Shown here piece after piece: positions 8,967-17,124 of a stretch of DNA of 64,000 nucleotides. The notes beneath the pieces were generated by a model. That model ran no database searches and was not told the origin of the DNA. It saw nothing but the letters and a program-made list of their open reading frames with translations. The translations under genes and the position numbers were made by a program. Where the stretch lies: assembly GCF_013363975.1 (NCBI RefSeq), contig NZ_JABWGN010000001.1:496001-560000 (forward strand), written 5' to 3'. Origin of the DNA: Nonomuraea montanisoli (GTDB lineage Bacteria > Actinomycetota > Actinomycetes > Streptosporangiales > Streptosporangiaceae). The stretch's first letter is position 1; every line of letters starts with the position of its first letter.

Positions 8967-9046
8967 GACCGGCCGGGAAGTTACGCGGGGATTTCGGTGG
9001 GTTCCCTGAAGGGTGCCCGTCCCGGTGACCGAGGTCAAGAGCCAAC

Positions 9047-10258
9047 TCAGGAGATTCGCGATATTCCCCCCGGAAGCCGGCCCGAGTCGACCGAGTCGAG
9101 CACCCGGGCCGCCCCGCCCAGCGCCGCCGCGTCGAGGCCGAGGGTCGAGGCCACGACCTCGCACCCGCCGCCCTCCGGCGCGATCGCCCGGCCCGACACC
9201 TCCTCCCGCACCGCCGGCAGCAGCCACGGCGCGAGCGGCACGTAGTAGCCGCCCAGGACGACGACCTCCGGGTTGAGCAGGTTGGCCAGCACCGACACGC
9301 CCCGGCCGAGGCTGCGGCCCGCCGCGTCGAGGGCGGCCAGGACTGCTGCGTCGCCGGCGCGGGCGGCGCGCACGGTGTCCTCGATCTCGACCGGGATCTC
9401 GCCCGGCGACAGGTCGCGCCGCAGGATGGCCCCGATGCCGGCCACGGCCTCCAGGCAGCCCCGGCGCCCGCAGCGGCACGCGGGCCCGTCGGGGTCGAGC
9501 TGCACGTGGCCGATCTCCCCGCTGTAGCCGAGCGCGCCGCGCCGCAGCCGCCCGTCGAGGATGATGCCGGCCCCCACCCCGATCTCGCCGGTCAGGTAGA
9601 CGAGGTCGGCGGCCCCGGCTCGGACGCCGAAGCGCTGCTCGGCCAGGGCGGCGAGGTTGGCGTCGTTGTCCACCTGGACGGTGAAGCCGGGGTCGCGCAG
9701 CGCCTTGGCCAGGTCGCCGCCGATGTCGGCGTCGCGCCAGCCGAGGTTGGGCGCGATGCGCACGACGCCCTGCACGTCGACCAGGCCGGGCACGGCCACG
9801 GCCAGCCCGAGCACCTGCCGCTCGTCGCGGGCCATGCGGCCGACGACCCGCCGGACGATGGCGGCGACGGCGGCCACGTCCTGGCCGGCCGACTCGCCGA
9901 TGGAGAAGGCGCGCCGCCAGGTGAGCAGCCGCTCCCCCGCGAGCCCGGTGGCGACGGCGGAGACGTGGTCCACGTTGACCTCCACGCCGATCGCCGCGTA
10001 CGGGGAGCCGTCGAGGACGAGCATCGTGGCCGGGCGGCCGACGCGGTTCTCGGTGAGCCCGGTCTCGCGCACCAGCCGGCGGTCGATGAGGTCGGCGACG
10101 AGGCTGGAGACGGTCGCCTTGTTCAGCCCGGTCGAGGCCGCGATGTCGGCGCGCGAGCACGGCGCGTGCTCGCGCACGAAGCGCAGCACCACCGCGAGGT
10201 TGGTGGCGCGCACATCGGCGAAGTCGGCCGGCTGCGGGCCGGTCGTGGATGTGATCAA
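9047..10258 (-). CDS. ROK-family transcriptional regulator (XylR type)
   Basis: The protein joins an N-terminal winged helix-turn-helix (CSRADIAASTGLNKATVSSL) to a sugar-kinase-like ROK domain. That domain has the phosphate loop region GEIGVGAGIILDG, the GEIGHVQLD motif, and the ROK zinc site CRCGRRGCLEA. I prefer the TTG at 10258: it gives 403 residues, starts 12 residues before the conserved FADVRATN, and has a purine-rich site upstream. A GTG at 10357 extends the frame, but its AGGAGG lies too close to use. It probably represses sugar uptake or hydrolysis through the XylR-like operator at 10364-10393 and a sister site at 19453-19480. Confidence 0.88.
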   Translation of the reverse strand: MITSTTGPQPADFADVRATNLAVVLRFVREHAPCSRADIAASTGLNKATVSSLVADLIDRRLVRETGLTENRVGRPATMLVLDGSPYAAIGVEVNVDHVSAVATGLAGERLLTWRRAFSIGESAGQDVAAVAAIVRRVVGRMARDERQVLGLAVAVPGLVDVQGVVRIAPNLGWRDADIGGDLAKALRDPGFTVQVDNDANLAALAEQRFGVRAGAADLVYLTGEIGVGAGIILDGRLRRGALGYSGEIGHVQLDPDGPACRCGRRGCLEAVAGIGAILRRDLSPGEIPVEIEDTVRAARAGDAAVLAALDAAGRSLGRGVSVLANLLNPEVVVLGGYYVPLAPWLLPAVREEVSGRAIAPEGGGCEVVASTLGLDAAALGGAARVLDSVDSGRLPGGISRIS

Positions 10259-10363
10259 TGAAGCCCCGTTCCCGCCAAGGAGGTGTCCCCAGCATGCCGC
10301 ATCGCGGGCGCCCTTCACCAACCTGTGATCCGGGCGGTCCCTTGTGGCGGCGGCCACCCTCCT

Positions 10364-10393
10364 CTAATTTGTTTGGTTGGAAGACGAACTAAT
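10364..10393. promoter_or_regulatory. XylR/ROK-type operator
   Basis: Read on the minus strand this begins ATTAGTTCGTC and ends CAAACAAATTAG, an interrupted inverted repeat like the known XylR operator (TTAGTTTGTT, spacer, AACAAACTAA). It lies just upstream of the ROK gene and beside the broken permease. A closely similar site stands at 19453-19480. Confidence 0.7.
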
Positions 10394-10443
10394 TCTAGCC
10401 GCGATGTCACGTGCCTCGACACCCCCCGAACAGGATGCCGCGA

Positions 10444-10856
10444 TCGTCGACGCAGGAGGCGGTCACCCGGGCGGGCGGGCTCGTCACGGTGCCGGGCGAG
10501 ATGTCGTTCGCCGCCTACCAGGAGCTGTTCGCGGACGGCGTGGTGACGCGGGCCGTGCTGTCGCGGCCCGGCTCGCTGCTGCACCGGCCGCTGCTGTTCC
10601 TGGTGCTGCTGACGTTCCTGTTCGGGCCCCGCATCGACGGGGCGAGCGAGTTCACGATCCTGCGGCGGATCGTCCTGCCGATGTCGCGGGGCGTGATCGC
10701 GGTGATCGGCCTGCTGTACGCCGTCGGGTACTGGAACGCGACCTGGCGATCCAGATGTCGATCGTGGTGATCGCGCTGCTGCCGGCGCTGTTCGTCCACC
10801 CGTTCGTGCAGCGGCACTTCACCGAGGGCGTGCTCATCGGAGCGGTCAAGGGGTGA
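10444..10856 (+). pseudogene. Degraded LplC-type sugar ABC permease
   Basis: Pieces of a carbohydrate permease follow each other in the right order but with parts missing. They are GGLVTVPGEMSFAAYQELF to VVTRAVL; then LSRPGSLLHRPLLFLVLLTF; then IDGASEFTILRRIVLPMSRG to LLYAVGYWNA; then, after a frame change near 10745, SIVVIALLPALFVHPFVQRH to the normal ending GAVKG. A complete LplC-like permease has about 300 residues; less than half remains. The missing blocks are about 25, 60 and 45 residues. It lies divergent from the ROK gene next to its operator, so a sugar transporter probably once stood here and was deleted. Confidence 0.8.
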
Positions 10857-10877
10857 CCGGGAGTCCCCGGTCACCCC
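10850..10877. terminator. Hairpin between convergent genes
   Basis: GGGGTGACCGG and CCGGTCACCCC form an 11-bp perfect stem around a 6-base loop. It spans the stop codon of the broken permease and lies 9 bp beyond the stop of the secreted GH3 gene, so it can act in both directions. No T tract follows, as is common in GC-rich actinomycetes. Confidence 0.7.
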
Positions 10878-10885
10878 TGCTCAGG

Positions 10886-13800
10886 TCACGATGCCGCGCA
10901 GGTCACCGTGGGGTTGGCGTTGGCGCCGGTGAAGGAGGCGTTGAAGCCGAACGAGGTTGTCGCGTTCGGCTGGATCGCGCCGTTGTAGCCCGCGTCGGTC
11001 ACGGTGACGGCGGCGCCGGACTGGCTGAGGGCGCCGTTCCGCAACTGGGTGATCTTCTGGTCGCCGCCGTACGTCCAGGTGACCTTCCAGCCGGTGGTGG
11101 CCGACGAGCCGGTGTTCCGGACCGTCACCTCGGCCCCGAAGCCGCCCGGCCACTGGTTGCCGACGGTGTAGGTCGCGGCGCACGCCTTCCCCGTCGTCGG
11201 GGTGATGGTCGGGGTGAGCCGCAGGTCCCTGAGCCGCAGGTCTCCCTTGAAGACGACGTACAGGTCGCCCTTCCCGGGTTTCACCGTGGCGCTCGCCGCC
11301 CCGTACGCGTAGACGCCGCCGGTCGCCGGCACCTGGGCGGTGCCGAGCAGCGCGCCGGTGGGCGAGCCGAGCCGCAGCTCGACCGAGCCGCCGCCGGCCG
11401 AGGCGACGCCCGCCGTGAGGCGGGAGCCCCACGAGGCCCCTGTGAACGAGATCCAGTCGCCCGCCGACCCGGCCACGACGTCGCCGCGGACCTTGGACTC
11501 GTCGGCGAACTCCACCCCGGAGTAGCCGTCGAAGTCCATGGCGCGGGTGGTCCTGGCGAGGTCGCGCACCGGGACGGTCTCGCCGGCGACCTGGAGCGTC
11601 GTGCGGGCCCGGACCTGGTCGGAGGAGGAGCCCACGAGCACGTCGTGCGTGGCGGCCTCCACGACCCACCTGCCCCGGGTGTGGTCCCACACGGCCAGGT
11701 CCGACCGCTTCAGCGGGAACGTGACCGTCCTGCTCTCGCCGGGGGCCAGCGCGATCCGCTGGAAGCCGCGCAACTGCTTGACCGGCTGCTGGAAGCGGGA
11801 GCGCTGCTGGTGGGTGTAGAGCTGGACGACCTCCTCGCCCTTCACCTTGCCGGTGTTGGTGACCTTGACGCTGACCCGCTCGCCCTGGACGCGCAGGCCC
11901 TGGTAGCCGAACGTCGTGTAGCTGAGGCCGTGGCCGAAGGCGTAGAGCGGCCGGCTCCGCTGGTACAGGTACGTCATGCCGGTCTTGGCCAGGTCGTAGT
12001 CGAAGCGGCTCGGCAGCTCGTCGGTGGCATACCACGTCTGGGTGAGCCGCCCGGCCGGGTTGACGTCGCCGAAGAGCACGTCGGCGACCGCGTGGCCGGT
12101 CTCGGCGCCGGCGTGGGTGGTCCACAGCAGCGTCGGCGCGTCCACGATGACCGGGTAGCTGGTCTCCAGCACGACCACGGTCCTCGGGTTGGCCTTGCGC
12201 ACGGCGTCGATCAGCCGCCGCTGCCCCTCACCGAGCTGGAGGTTGGCGCGGTCGTGGAACTCGCGGGCCGCCACGAACGGGTGGCTGCCGACCACCACGA
12301 CCGCCACCTCGGCCTTGCGGGCCTGCTCGGCCGCCGCGGCGACGCCGTCGGAGACGACCTCCTTGGCGAAGCGGGCCGCCTGCGCCTTGGGGGCCAGGCC
12401 GAGCGTGCCGTCGGCGTCGACGGTCACGTACGGGTCGGGCAGGCCGTACCAGCCCTCGACGCTCTCGTAGCCGGCGTAGCGGACCAGGTAGGAGCCGTCG
12501 CCCTGCTTCTCCAGCGCGAACTGCTGCTGGACGTACCAGCCGTCGGGCTCGGCGTCGTCGGTGTCGAGCGAGCGCCAGTCGCCGCCGAGCAGCTTGCCGT
12601 TGCCGGCGTTGCGCAGCGTGGAGACGCCGCCGGTCCAGTCGGTCAGGTCCCACTGGGAGGCGGGGGTGGGGGCGGCGTCCACGAGGGCGGCGTTGTCGTC
12701 CGGGCCGGTGCCGGTGGCCGTGAGGTACTTGCCGGTGCCGAGGTGCCTGAGCGCGATCCGCTCCAGCCCGGCGCCGCTCGTGACGCCGGCGACGCGCTCC
12801 TTGATCCCGTCGAGCGGCGTCACCTGGTAGGACGCCTGCCCGCCGTACCAGTCGCGGTAGAGGCGGTCGGCCAGCGGGCCGACGACGGCGGCGCTCCTGG
12901 GCCCGGCGAGCGGGAGCATGCCGGAGTTGCGCAGCAGCACGGCCGCCTTGCCGGCGGTCTCGCGGTTCAGCGTCCGGTGTGCCGGGCTGTCGATCACGTC
13001 CTTGGTGATCTTCTTGTACGGCCCGCCGTCGGGGTCGAAGTGGCCGAGCCGGAACCGGATCGACAGCACGTGCCGGACGGCGTCGTCCACGTCGGCCTGG
13101 GTGATGAGGCCGCGGTCCAGGGCGGCCGTGAGGAGCTGCGCGGTCGGCCCGGAGTTGCTGTCGTCCACGGTGTAGCTGTCGAGCCCGGCCTTGAGCACCG
13201 CGGCGAACGCCTCGGCCTTGTCGTCGTAGTACTTCTCCGACTCGGTCAGCGCGTACGGGCCCCAGGCGTCGCTGACGTTGTAGAGCGTCCTGCCCGTCCA
13301 GGACCGTACGACGGCGTCCAGGTCGGGGTTGACGTGGTTGGGCCGGCCGTTGACCAGGTTGTAGGAGGCCATGACGCCGGTCGCGGCGTCGGCGGAGATC
13401 GCCGCCCGGAACGCCTTCTCGTAGTACTCGTGCTTGAGCTTGGGGGTCAGGTTGGAGGAGGTGACGCCGCGGTCGGTCTCGTTGTTGTAGGCGAGGTAGT
13501 GCTTGAGCACCGGCGCCGCCTTCAGGTAGAAGGGGTCCTCGCCCTGCAGGCCCTTGCCGTACGCGGTGGAGATGGCGCCGGTCAGCAGCGGGTCCTCGGA
13601 GTAGCCCTCCTCGTTGCGCCCGGCCCGGGGGTCGCGCAGGAGGTCCACGACCGGCGCCCACACCTGGAGCCCCCACAGGGTGGGGTTGACGGCGTTGTAG
13701 CCGCGCGCCTCGTCGCCCACGGCCGAGCCGACCCTTTTGATCAGGTCCGGGTCCCAGGTGCTGGCCAGGCCGACGGCCTGCGGGAAGACCGTGCCGCCGG

Positions 13801-14098
13801 CGAACTTCTGCTTCCAGCCGTCGTCGAGGTCGTTGGACCAGCCGACGCCGTGCAGCGCCTCGGTGCCGTTCTTGTGGTACGGGACGCCGAGGCGCGGGAT
13901 GGCCTGCTGCGACTGGTGGAGCAGGCCCAGCTTCTCGGGCAGCGTGAGCCGGCCGAGCAGGTCGTCGATCCGCTGCTCCAGCGGCAGGGCGGGATCACGG
14001 AAGGGCGGCTCCTCGGCCGCCTGCGCGGGCGCGGCCAGGAACGAGGCCGCCAGCGCGAGGACGGCCAGGACGGGGGTGCGGCGTAAGCGTGGGGGCAT
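10886..14098 (-). CDS. Secreted GH3 beta-glycosidase with CBM6-like and CBM2 modules
   Basis: This 1070-residue protein begins with a signal peptide (PPRLRRTPVLAVLALAASFL to PAQAA). The GH3 barrel has its nucleophile Asp near residue 277 (LYNVSDAWGP). The second GH3 domain is interrupted by a beta-trefoil-like insertion (about 443-553). A fibronectin-III-like domain (about 720-820), a CBM6-like domain (about 850-960) and a C-terminal CBM2 (about 968-1070, with GGFGAEVTVRNTGSSATTGW) follow. CBM2 points to binding of cellulose or xylan. GGAG lies 5 bases before the ATG. As the last gene of the GH31/ABC operon it probably trims polymer-derived oligosaccharides outside the cell. It is a domain-for-domain relative of the GH3 gene at 5952 plus export and CBM2. 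Confidence 0.92.
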   Translation of the reverse strand: MPPRLRRTPVLAVLALAASFLAAPAQAAEEPPFRDPALPLEQRIDDLLGRLTLPEKLGLLHQSQQAIPRLGVPYHKNGTEALHGVGWSNDLDDGWKQKFAGGTVFPQAVGLASTWDPDLIKRVGSAVGDEARGYNAVNPTLWGLQVWAPVVDLLRDPRAGRNEEGYSEDPLLTGAISTAYGKGLQGEDPFYLKAAPVLKHYLAYNNETDRGVTSSNLTPKLKHEYYEKAFRAAISADAATGVMASYNLVNGRPNHVNPDLDAVVRSWTGRTLYNVSDAWGPYALTESEKYYDDKAEAFAAVLKAGLDSYTVDDSNSGPTAQLLTAALDRGLITQADVDDAVRHVLSIRFRLGHFDPDGGPYKKITKDVIDSPAHRTLNRETAGKAAVLLRNSGMLPLAGPRSAAVVGPLADRLYRDWYGGQASYQVTPLDGIKERVAGVTSGAGLERIALRHLGTGKYLTATGTGPDDNAALVDAAPTPASQWDLTDWTGGVSTLRNAGNGKLLGGDWRSLDTDDAEPDGWYVQQQFALEKQGDGSYLVRYAGYESVEGWYGLPDPYVTVDADGTLGLAPKAQAARFAKEVVSDGVAAAAEQARKAEVAVVVVGSHPFVAAREFHDRANLQLGEGQRRLIDAVRKANPRTVVVLETSYPVIVDAPTLLWTTHAGAETGHAVADVLFGDVNPAGRLTQTWYATDELPSRFDYDLAKTGMTYLYQRSRPLYAFGHGLSYTTFGYQGLRVQGERVSVKVTNTGKVKGEEVVQLYTHQQRSRFQQPVKQLRGFQRIALAPGESRTVTFPLKRSDLAVWDHTRGRWVVEAATHDVLVGSSSDQVRARTTLQVAGETVPVRDLARTTRAMDFDGYSGVEFADESKVRGDVVAGSAGDWISFTGASWGSRLTAGVASAGGGSVELRLGSPTGALLGTAQVPATGGVYAYGAASATVKPGKGDLYVVFKGDLRLRDLRLTPTITPTTGKACAATYTVGNQWPGGFGAEVTVRNTGSSATTGWKVTWTYGGDQKITQLRNGALSQSGAAVTVTDAGYNGAIQPNATTSFGFNASFTGANANPTVTCAAS

Positions 14099-14119
14099 GG
14101 AATCTCCAGAGCGGGAGGC

Positions 14120-14944
14120 TCACTTGACGGCGCCGACCGTGACGCCTCGGGTGAGCGTGCGTTGGAAGATGAGGAAGAACGCGACCGCCGGGACGATGCC
14201 GAGCAGCGCCGAGGCGCTGGACATGGTGGCGTCCATGTACTTCTCGCCCTGCAGGACCCCGAGGGCGACGGGCACCGTCTGGTTGTCGTTGGAGATGAGG
14301 AAGATCAGCGGCAGGAAGAACTCGTTCCACGTCCAGATGAAGAAGAAGATCAGCAGGACGTTGATCGTGGGCCGGCTGATGGGCACCACGATCCGCCACA
14401 GGGCGCGGAAGCGGCCCGCGCCGTCGATGGCCGCCGCCTCCAGGATCTCCCGGGGGAACTGGCCGAGGACGGCGCTGAGCAGGTAGGTGCCGAACGCGGC
14501 CTGGATCGCGGTGAACACGATGATCACCGAGACCTTGGAGTCGTAGAGGCCCACCTCCTTCGACAGGTAGTAGAGGGGGTAGGCCAGCGCCTCCTGCGGC
14601 AGCGTGTTGCCCACGAGGAACAGCACGAGGATCCACAGCCGGCCGCGCACCCGCCCGATGCCCAGCGCGTACGCGTTGAGCACCGACAGCACGACCGCGA
14701 GCACCGCCACCGAGCCGCTGATGACGAGGCTGTTCCAGAGCTTGGCGCCGAAGTCGACGCGCTTCCAGAAGTCGGCGATGCCCTGGAGGTACAGCTCGCC
14801 GGGCAGGCTCAGCGGACCCTCGGCCCCGTACTCCGCCGGCGACTTCACGGCGTTGACCGCCACGATCAGGAACGGGAACAGCATGACCGCGGCGAGCACG
14901 ACCAGCGCCGCCAGCACGGCCCACCGGCCCGGTCCCGCCCTCAT
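14120..14944 (-). CDS. Carbohydrate ABC transporter permease, MalG type
   Basis: This 274-residue inner-membrane subunit has about six hydrophobic segments and the cytoplasmic EAA loop that contacts the ATPase (EAAAIDGAGRFRALWRIVVP). It ends in the usual GVTVGAVK. Its start overlaps the stop of the partner permease by 4 bases. No ATPase gene is in the operon, so a shared MsiK-like ATPase elsewhere probably powers it, as is usual for actinomycete sugar transporters. Confidence 0.93.
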   Translation of the reverse strand: MRAGPGRWAVLAALVVLAAVMLFPFLIVAVNAVKSPAEYGAEGPLSLPGELYLQGIADFWKRVDFGAKLWNSLVISGSVAVLAVVLSVLNAYALGIGRVRGRLWILVLFLVGNTLPQEALAYPLYYLSKEVGLYDSKVSVIIVFTAIQAAFGTYLLSAVLGQFPREILEAAAIDGAGRFRALWRIVVPISRPTINVLLIFFFIWTWNEFFLPLIFLISNDNQTVPVALGVLQGEKYMDATMSSASALLGIVPAVAFFLIFQRTLTRGVTVGAVK

Positions 14945-15804
14945 GACTCACGCTCCTGCACGCGCAGGAACAGGAACGTCACCACGATGATGATCAGGGC
15001 GAGCACGGTGGCGATGGCCGAGCCGTAGCCGACGTTGCTCTTCTGGAAGAAGCTCAGGTACGAGAAGTACGACGGCACCATCGTGGCGTTGCCCGGCCCG
15101 CCGCGCGTGAGCACGTAGATCGGCCCGAACACCTTGAGCGCCGCGATCGTGCAGGTCAGCAGCACCACGAACGTCTCCGGCCGGATCTGCGGGATCGTGA
15201 TGTGCCAGAATCTGCGCCACCACGACGCCCCGTCGATCTCGGCCGCCTCGTGCAGCGCCGGGTCCACCCGCTGGAGCCCGGCCATGAAGATGACCACCGG
15301 GTAGCCGAGCTGGAACCACACCATGACCGCCATGACCGTGGCCAGCGCGAGGTCGGGGTCGCCCAGCCAGTCGAGCTTGAGGCCGAAGATCTGGTTGACC
15401 GCGCCGTACGACGGGTGCAGCATCCACCCCCACACGACGCCGGCCACCGCCACGGGCAGCACCTGCGGCAGGTAGTACGTCGCCCGCAGCGCGGCGGCCG
15501 TGCGGGCGCCGAACCGGCGGCCGATGTAGTCGAACAGGACGGCCGCGAGGAGCAGGCCGAGCGCGGTGGGCACGATCGCCATGGCCACGATGAGGCCGAC
15601 GTTGTGCTGGAAGGACTGCCAGAAGCGCTCGTCGTCGAGCAGCCGGGTGTAGTTGTCCAGCCCCACCCAGCGCGGCGTGCCCACGCCCGACCAGCGGGTG
15701 AAGCTCGTGGCGACGTTCATGAGGAACGGCGCCACGATCACGGCGAGGAACAGGACCAGGCTGGGGGCCAGATACCACCAGTAGCCCTTGGTGCGAGCCC
15801 TCAT
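14941..15804 (-). CDS. Carbohydrate ABC transporter permease, MalF type
   Basis: This 287-residue permease pairs with the MalG-type subunit encoded downstream. It has a hydrophobic N-terminus (LAPSLVLFLAVIVAPFLMNV), several further membrane helices, and the EAA motif HEAAEIDGASWWRRFWHITI. Its ATG directly follows the stop of the binding-protein gene, and its own stop overlaps the next start (ATGA). This tight coupling fits stoichiometric assembly of the transporter. Confidence 0.93.
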   Translation of the reverse strand: MRARTKGYWWYLAPSLVLFLAVIVAPFLMNVATSFTRWSGVGTPRWVGLDNYTRLLDDERFWQSFQHNVGLIVAMAIVPTALGLLLAAVLFDYIGRRFGARTAAALRATYYLPQVLPVAVAGVVWGWMLHPSYGAVNQIFGLKLDWLGDPDLALATVMAVMVWFQLGYPVVIFMAGLQRVDPALHEAAEIDGASWWRRFWHITIPQIRPETFVVLLTCTIAALKVFGPIYVLTRGGPGNATMVPSYFSYLSFFQKSNVGYGSAIATVLALIIIVVTFLFLRVQERES

Positions 15805-17124
15805 CTAGTTGCCGATGTCGGCGAGGTTGTCCGCGTACGGCTTGGCGAGCTCGTCCAGGACCTGGGCCGGCGCCTTGCTGCCGTTGATGAGGTTCTGCAC
15901 GCCGGCCACCATCACGTCGTAGTAGCCGGGCGCCGGCCAGTCGGGGTAGAAGGCCAGGCCGTCGGCGGCGGTGAGCTTGTTGAAGCTCTCGATCAGCTCC
16001 TTGCTCTTCGGGTCGGTGATCGCGGCCGGGTCGGCGGCCACGGGGACGCCGCCGGAGTTGCCCAGCAGGTTCTGGATGTCCTTGCTCATCGTGATGTCGA
16101 TGAAGTCGTAAGCGAGGTCCTTGTTCTCCGACTTCTCCGGGACGACCCACACGTTGCCGCTGGAGCCGGGCGACATGGTGGCGCCGGGGAACAGGAAGTG
16201 GCCCCACGTGAACTTCTTGATCTCGGAGGCGAACCGGCCGTACCACCAGCTCCCGCTGATCATCATCGGGTACGTGCCCTTCATGAAGGCCACGCCCATG
16301 TCCTCGGCCTTGAGCCCGGCCGCGTTCTTGTCGAGGTAGCCCTTCTTCACCCAGTCGGCCAGGGTCTGCGCGCCGTAGCTGAACTCGGGCCCGTGGAAGT
16401 CCACCTTGCCCTTGTACGACTGGAAGGCGTCCACCCACGGCCGCTGCGCCTTGGTGAGGGCGAGCTGGTAGAAGATCTGCTGGGCGGGGTACTCGGCGCC
16501 GGCCGTGGCGATCGGCGTCACCCCGGCCTTGACGAACGTGTCGAGGGCCGCCGTGAGCTCGTCGAACGTGGTCGGCACCTTGACGCCGTGCTTGTCGAAC
16601 AGCTCCTTGTTGTAATAGACCATCACGAACTCGCCGTAGTTGGGCACGCCGTACCACTTGCCGGAGCCCATGACGCCCCGGTCGTCGTACTTGGCGGTCA
16701 CCTGGAGGCCGCCGGGCAGCAGCTTGTCCCAGCCGCGCTTGGTGGCCTGCTCGCTCAGGTCGGTGAGCAGGCCCTGCTTGGACAGCAGGCCGGCGGTGGC
16801 GTTGCCCTTGTTGTACTCCATGACGTCGGGCGCCTCGTCGGAGTTGAGCACCATGCTGGCGGTCTTCTGGATCTGCTCGAAGCCCTTCTCCTCGAACTTC
16901 ACCGTCACGCCGGGGTGCGCCGCCTCGAACCGCTTGACGGCCTCGGCCCACGCCTTGCCCATGGCGCTGTCGGCCGTCTCGTAGTGCCAGAGCTTGAGCA
17001 CGCGCGGCTCGCCGCTCGCGGCGGTCCTCCCGCCGTCGCCCGCGTCGCCGGAACCGCCGGACCCGCAGGCCGCGAGCGCCAGCGCCACGGCGGCCAGCAC
17101 CGCGACGCCCATCGACTTCTTCAT
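15805..17124 (-). CDS. Extracellular sugar-binding lipoprotein of the ABC transporter
   Basis: The ATG at 17124 gives a 439-residue protein with a lipoprotein signal peptide (VLAAVALALAACGSGG, Cys near residue 20). A family 1 solute-binding fold follows, with LKLWHYETADSAMGKAWAEA and SGSWWYGRF. It should capture an oligosaccharide outside the membrane and deliver it to the two permeases encoded next. The start overlaps the stop of the GH31 gene (ATGA). The neighbouring alpha-xylosidase suggests a xyloglucan or isoprimeverose-type ligand; this is inference from context. Confidence 0.92.
   Translation of the reverse strand: MKKSMGVAVLAAVALALAACGSGGSGDAGDGGRTAASGEPRVLKLWHYETADSAMGKAWAEAVKRFEAAHPGVTVKFEEKGFEQIQKTASMVLNSDEAPDVMEYNKGNATAGLLSKQGLLTDLSEQATKRGWDKLLPGGLQVTAKYDDRGVMGSGKWYGVPNYGEFVMVYYNKELFDKHGVKVPTTFDELTAALDTFVKAGVTPIATAGAEYPAQQIFYQLALTKAQRPWVDAFQSYKGKVDFHGPEFSYGAQTLADWVKKGYLDKNAAGLKAEDMGVAFMKGTYPMMISGSWWYGRFASEIKKFTWGHFLFPGATMSPGSSGNVWVVPEKSENKDLAYDFIDITMSKDIQNLLGNSGGVPVAADPAAITDPKSKELIESFNKLTAADGLAFYPDWPAPGYYDVMVAGVQNLINGSKAPAQVLDELAKPYADNLADIGN

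Noticed and set aside
5952..10295. A single 1447-codon open frame covering the GH3 gene and more
   Set aside because: Only the part from 8924 down shows GH3 similarity. The N-terminal third is an out-of-frame reading of the ROK gene, rich in Arg/Pro/Gly.
10259..10357. Extending the ROK protein to the GTG at 10357
   Set aside because: The strong AGGAGG there abuts the GTG with no spacing, and the added 33 residues are not conserved in ROK regulators. The TTG at 10258 gives the usual N-terminus.
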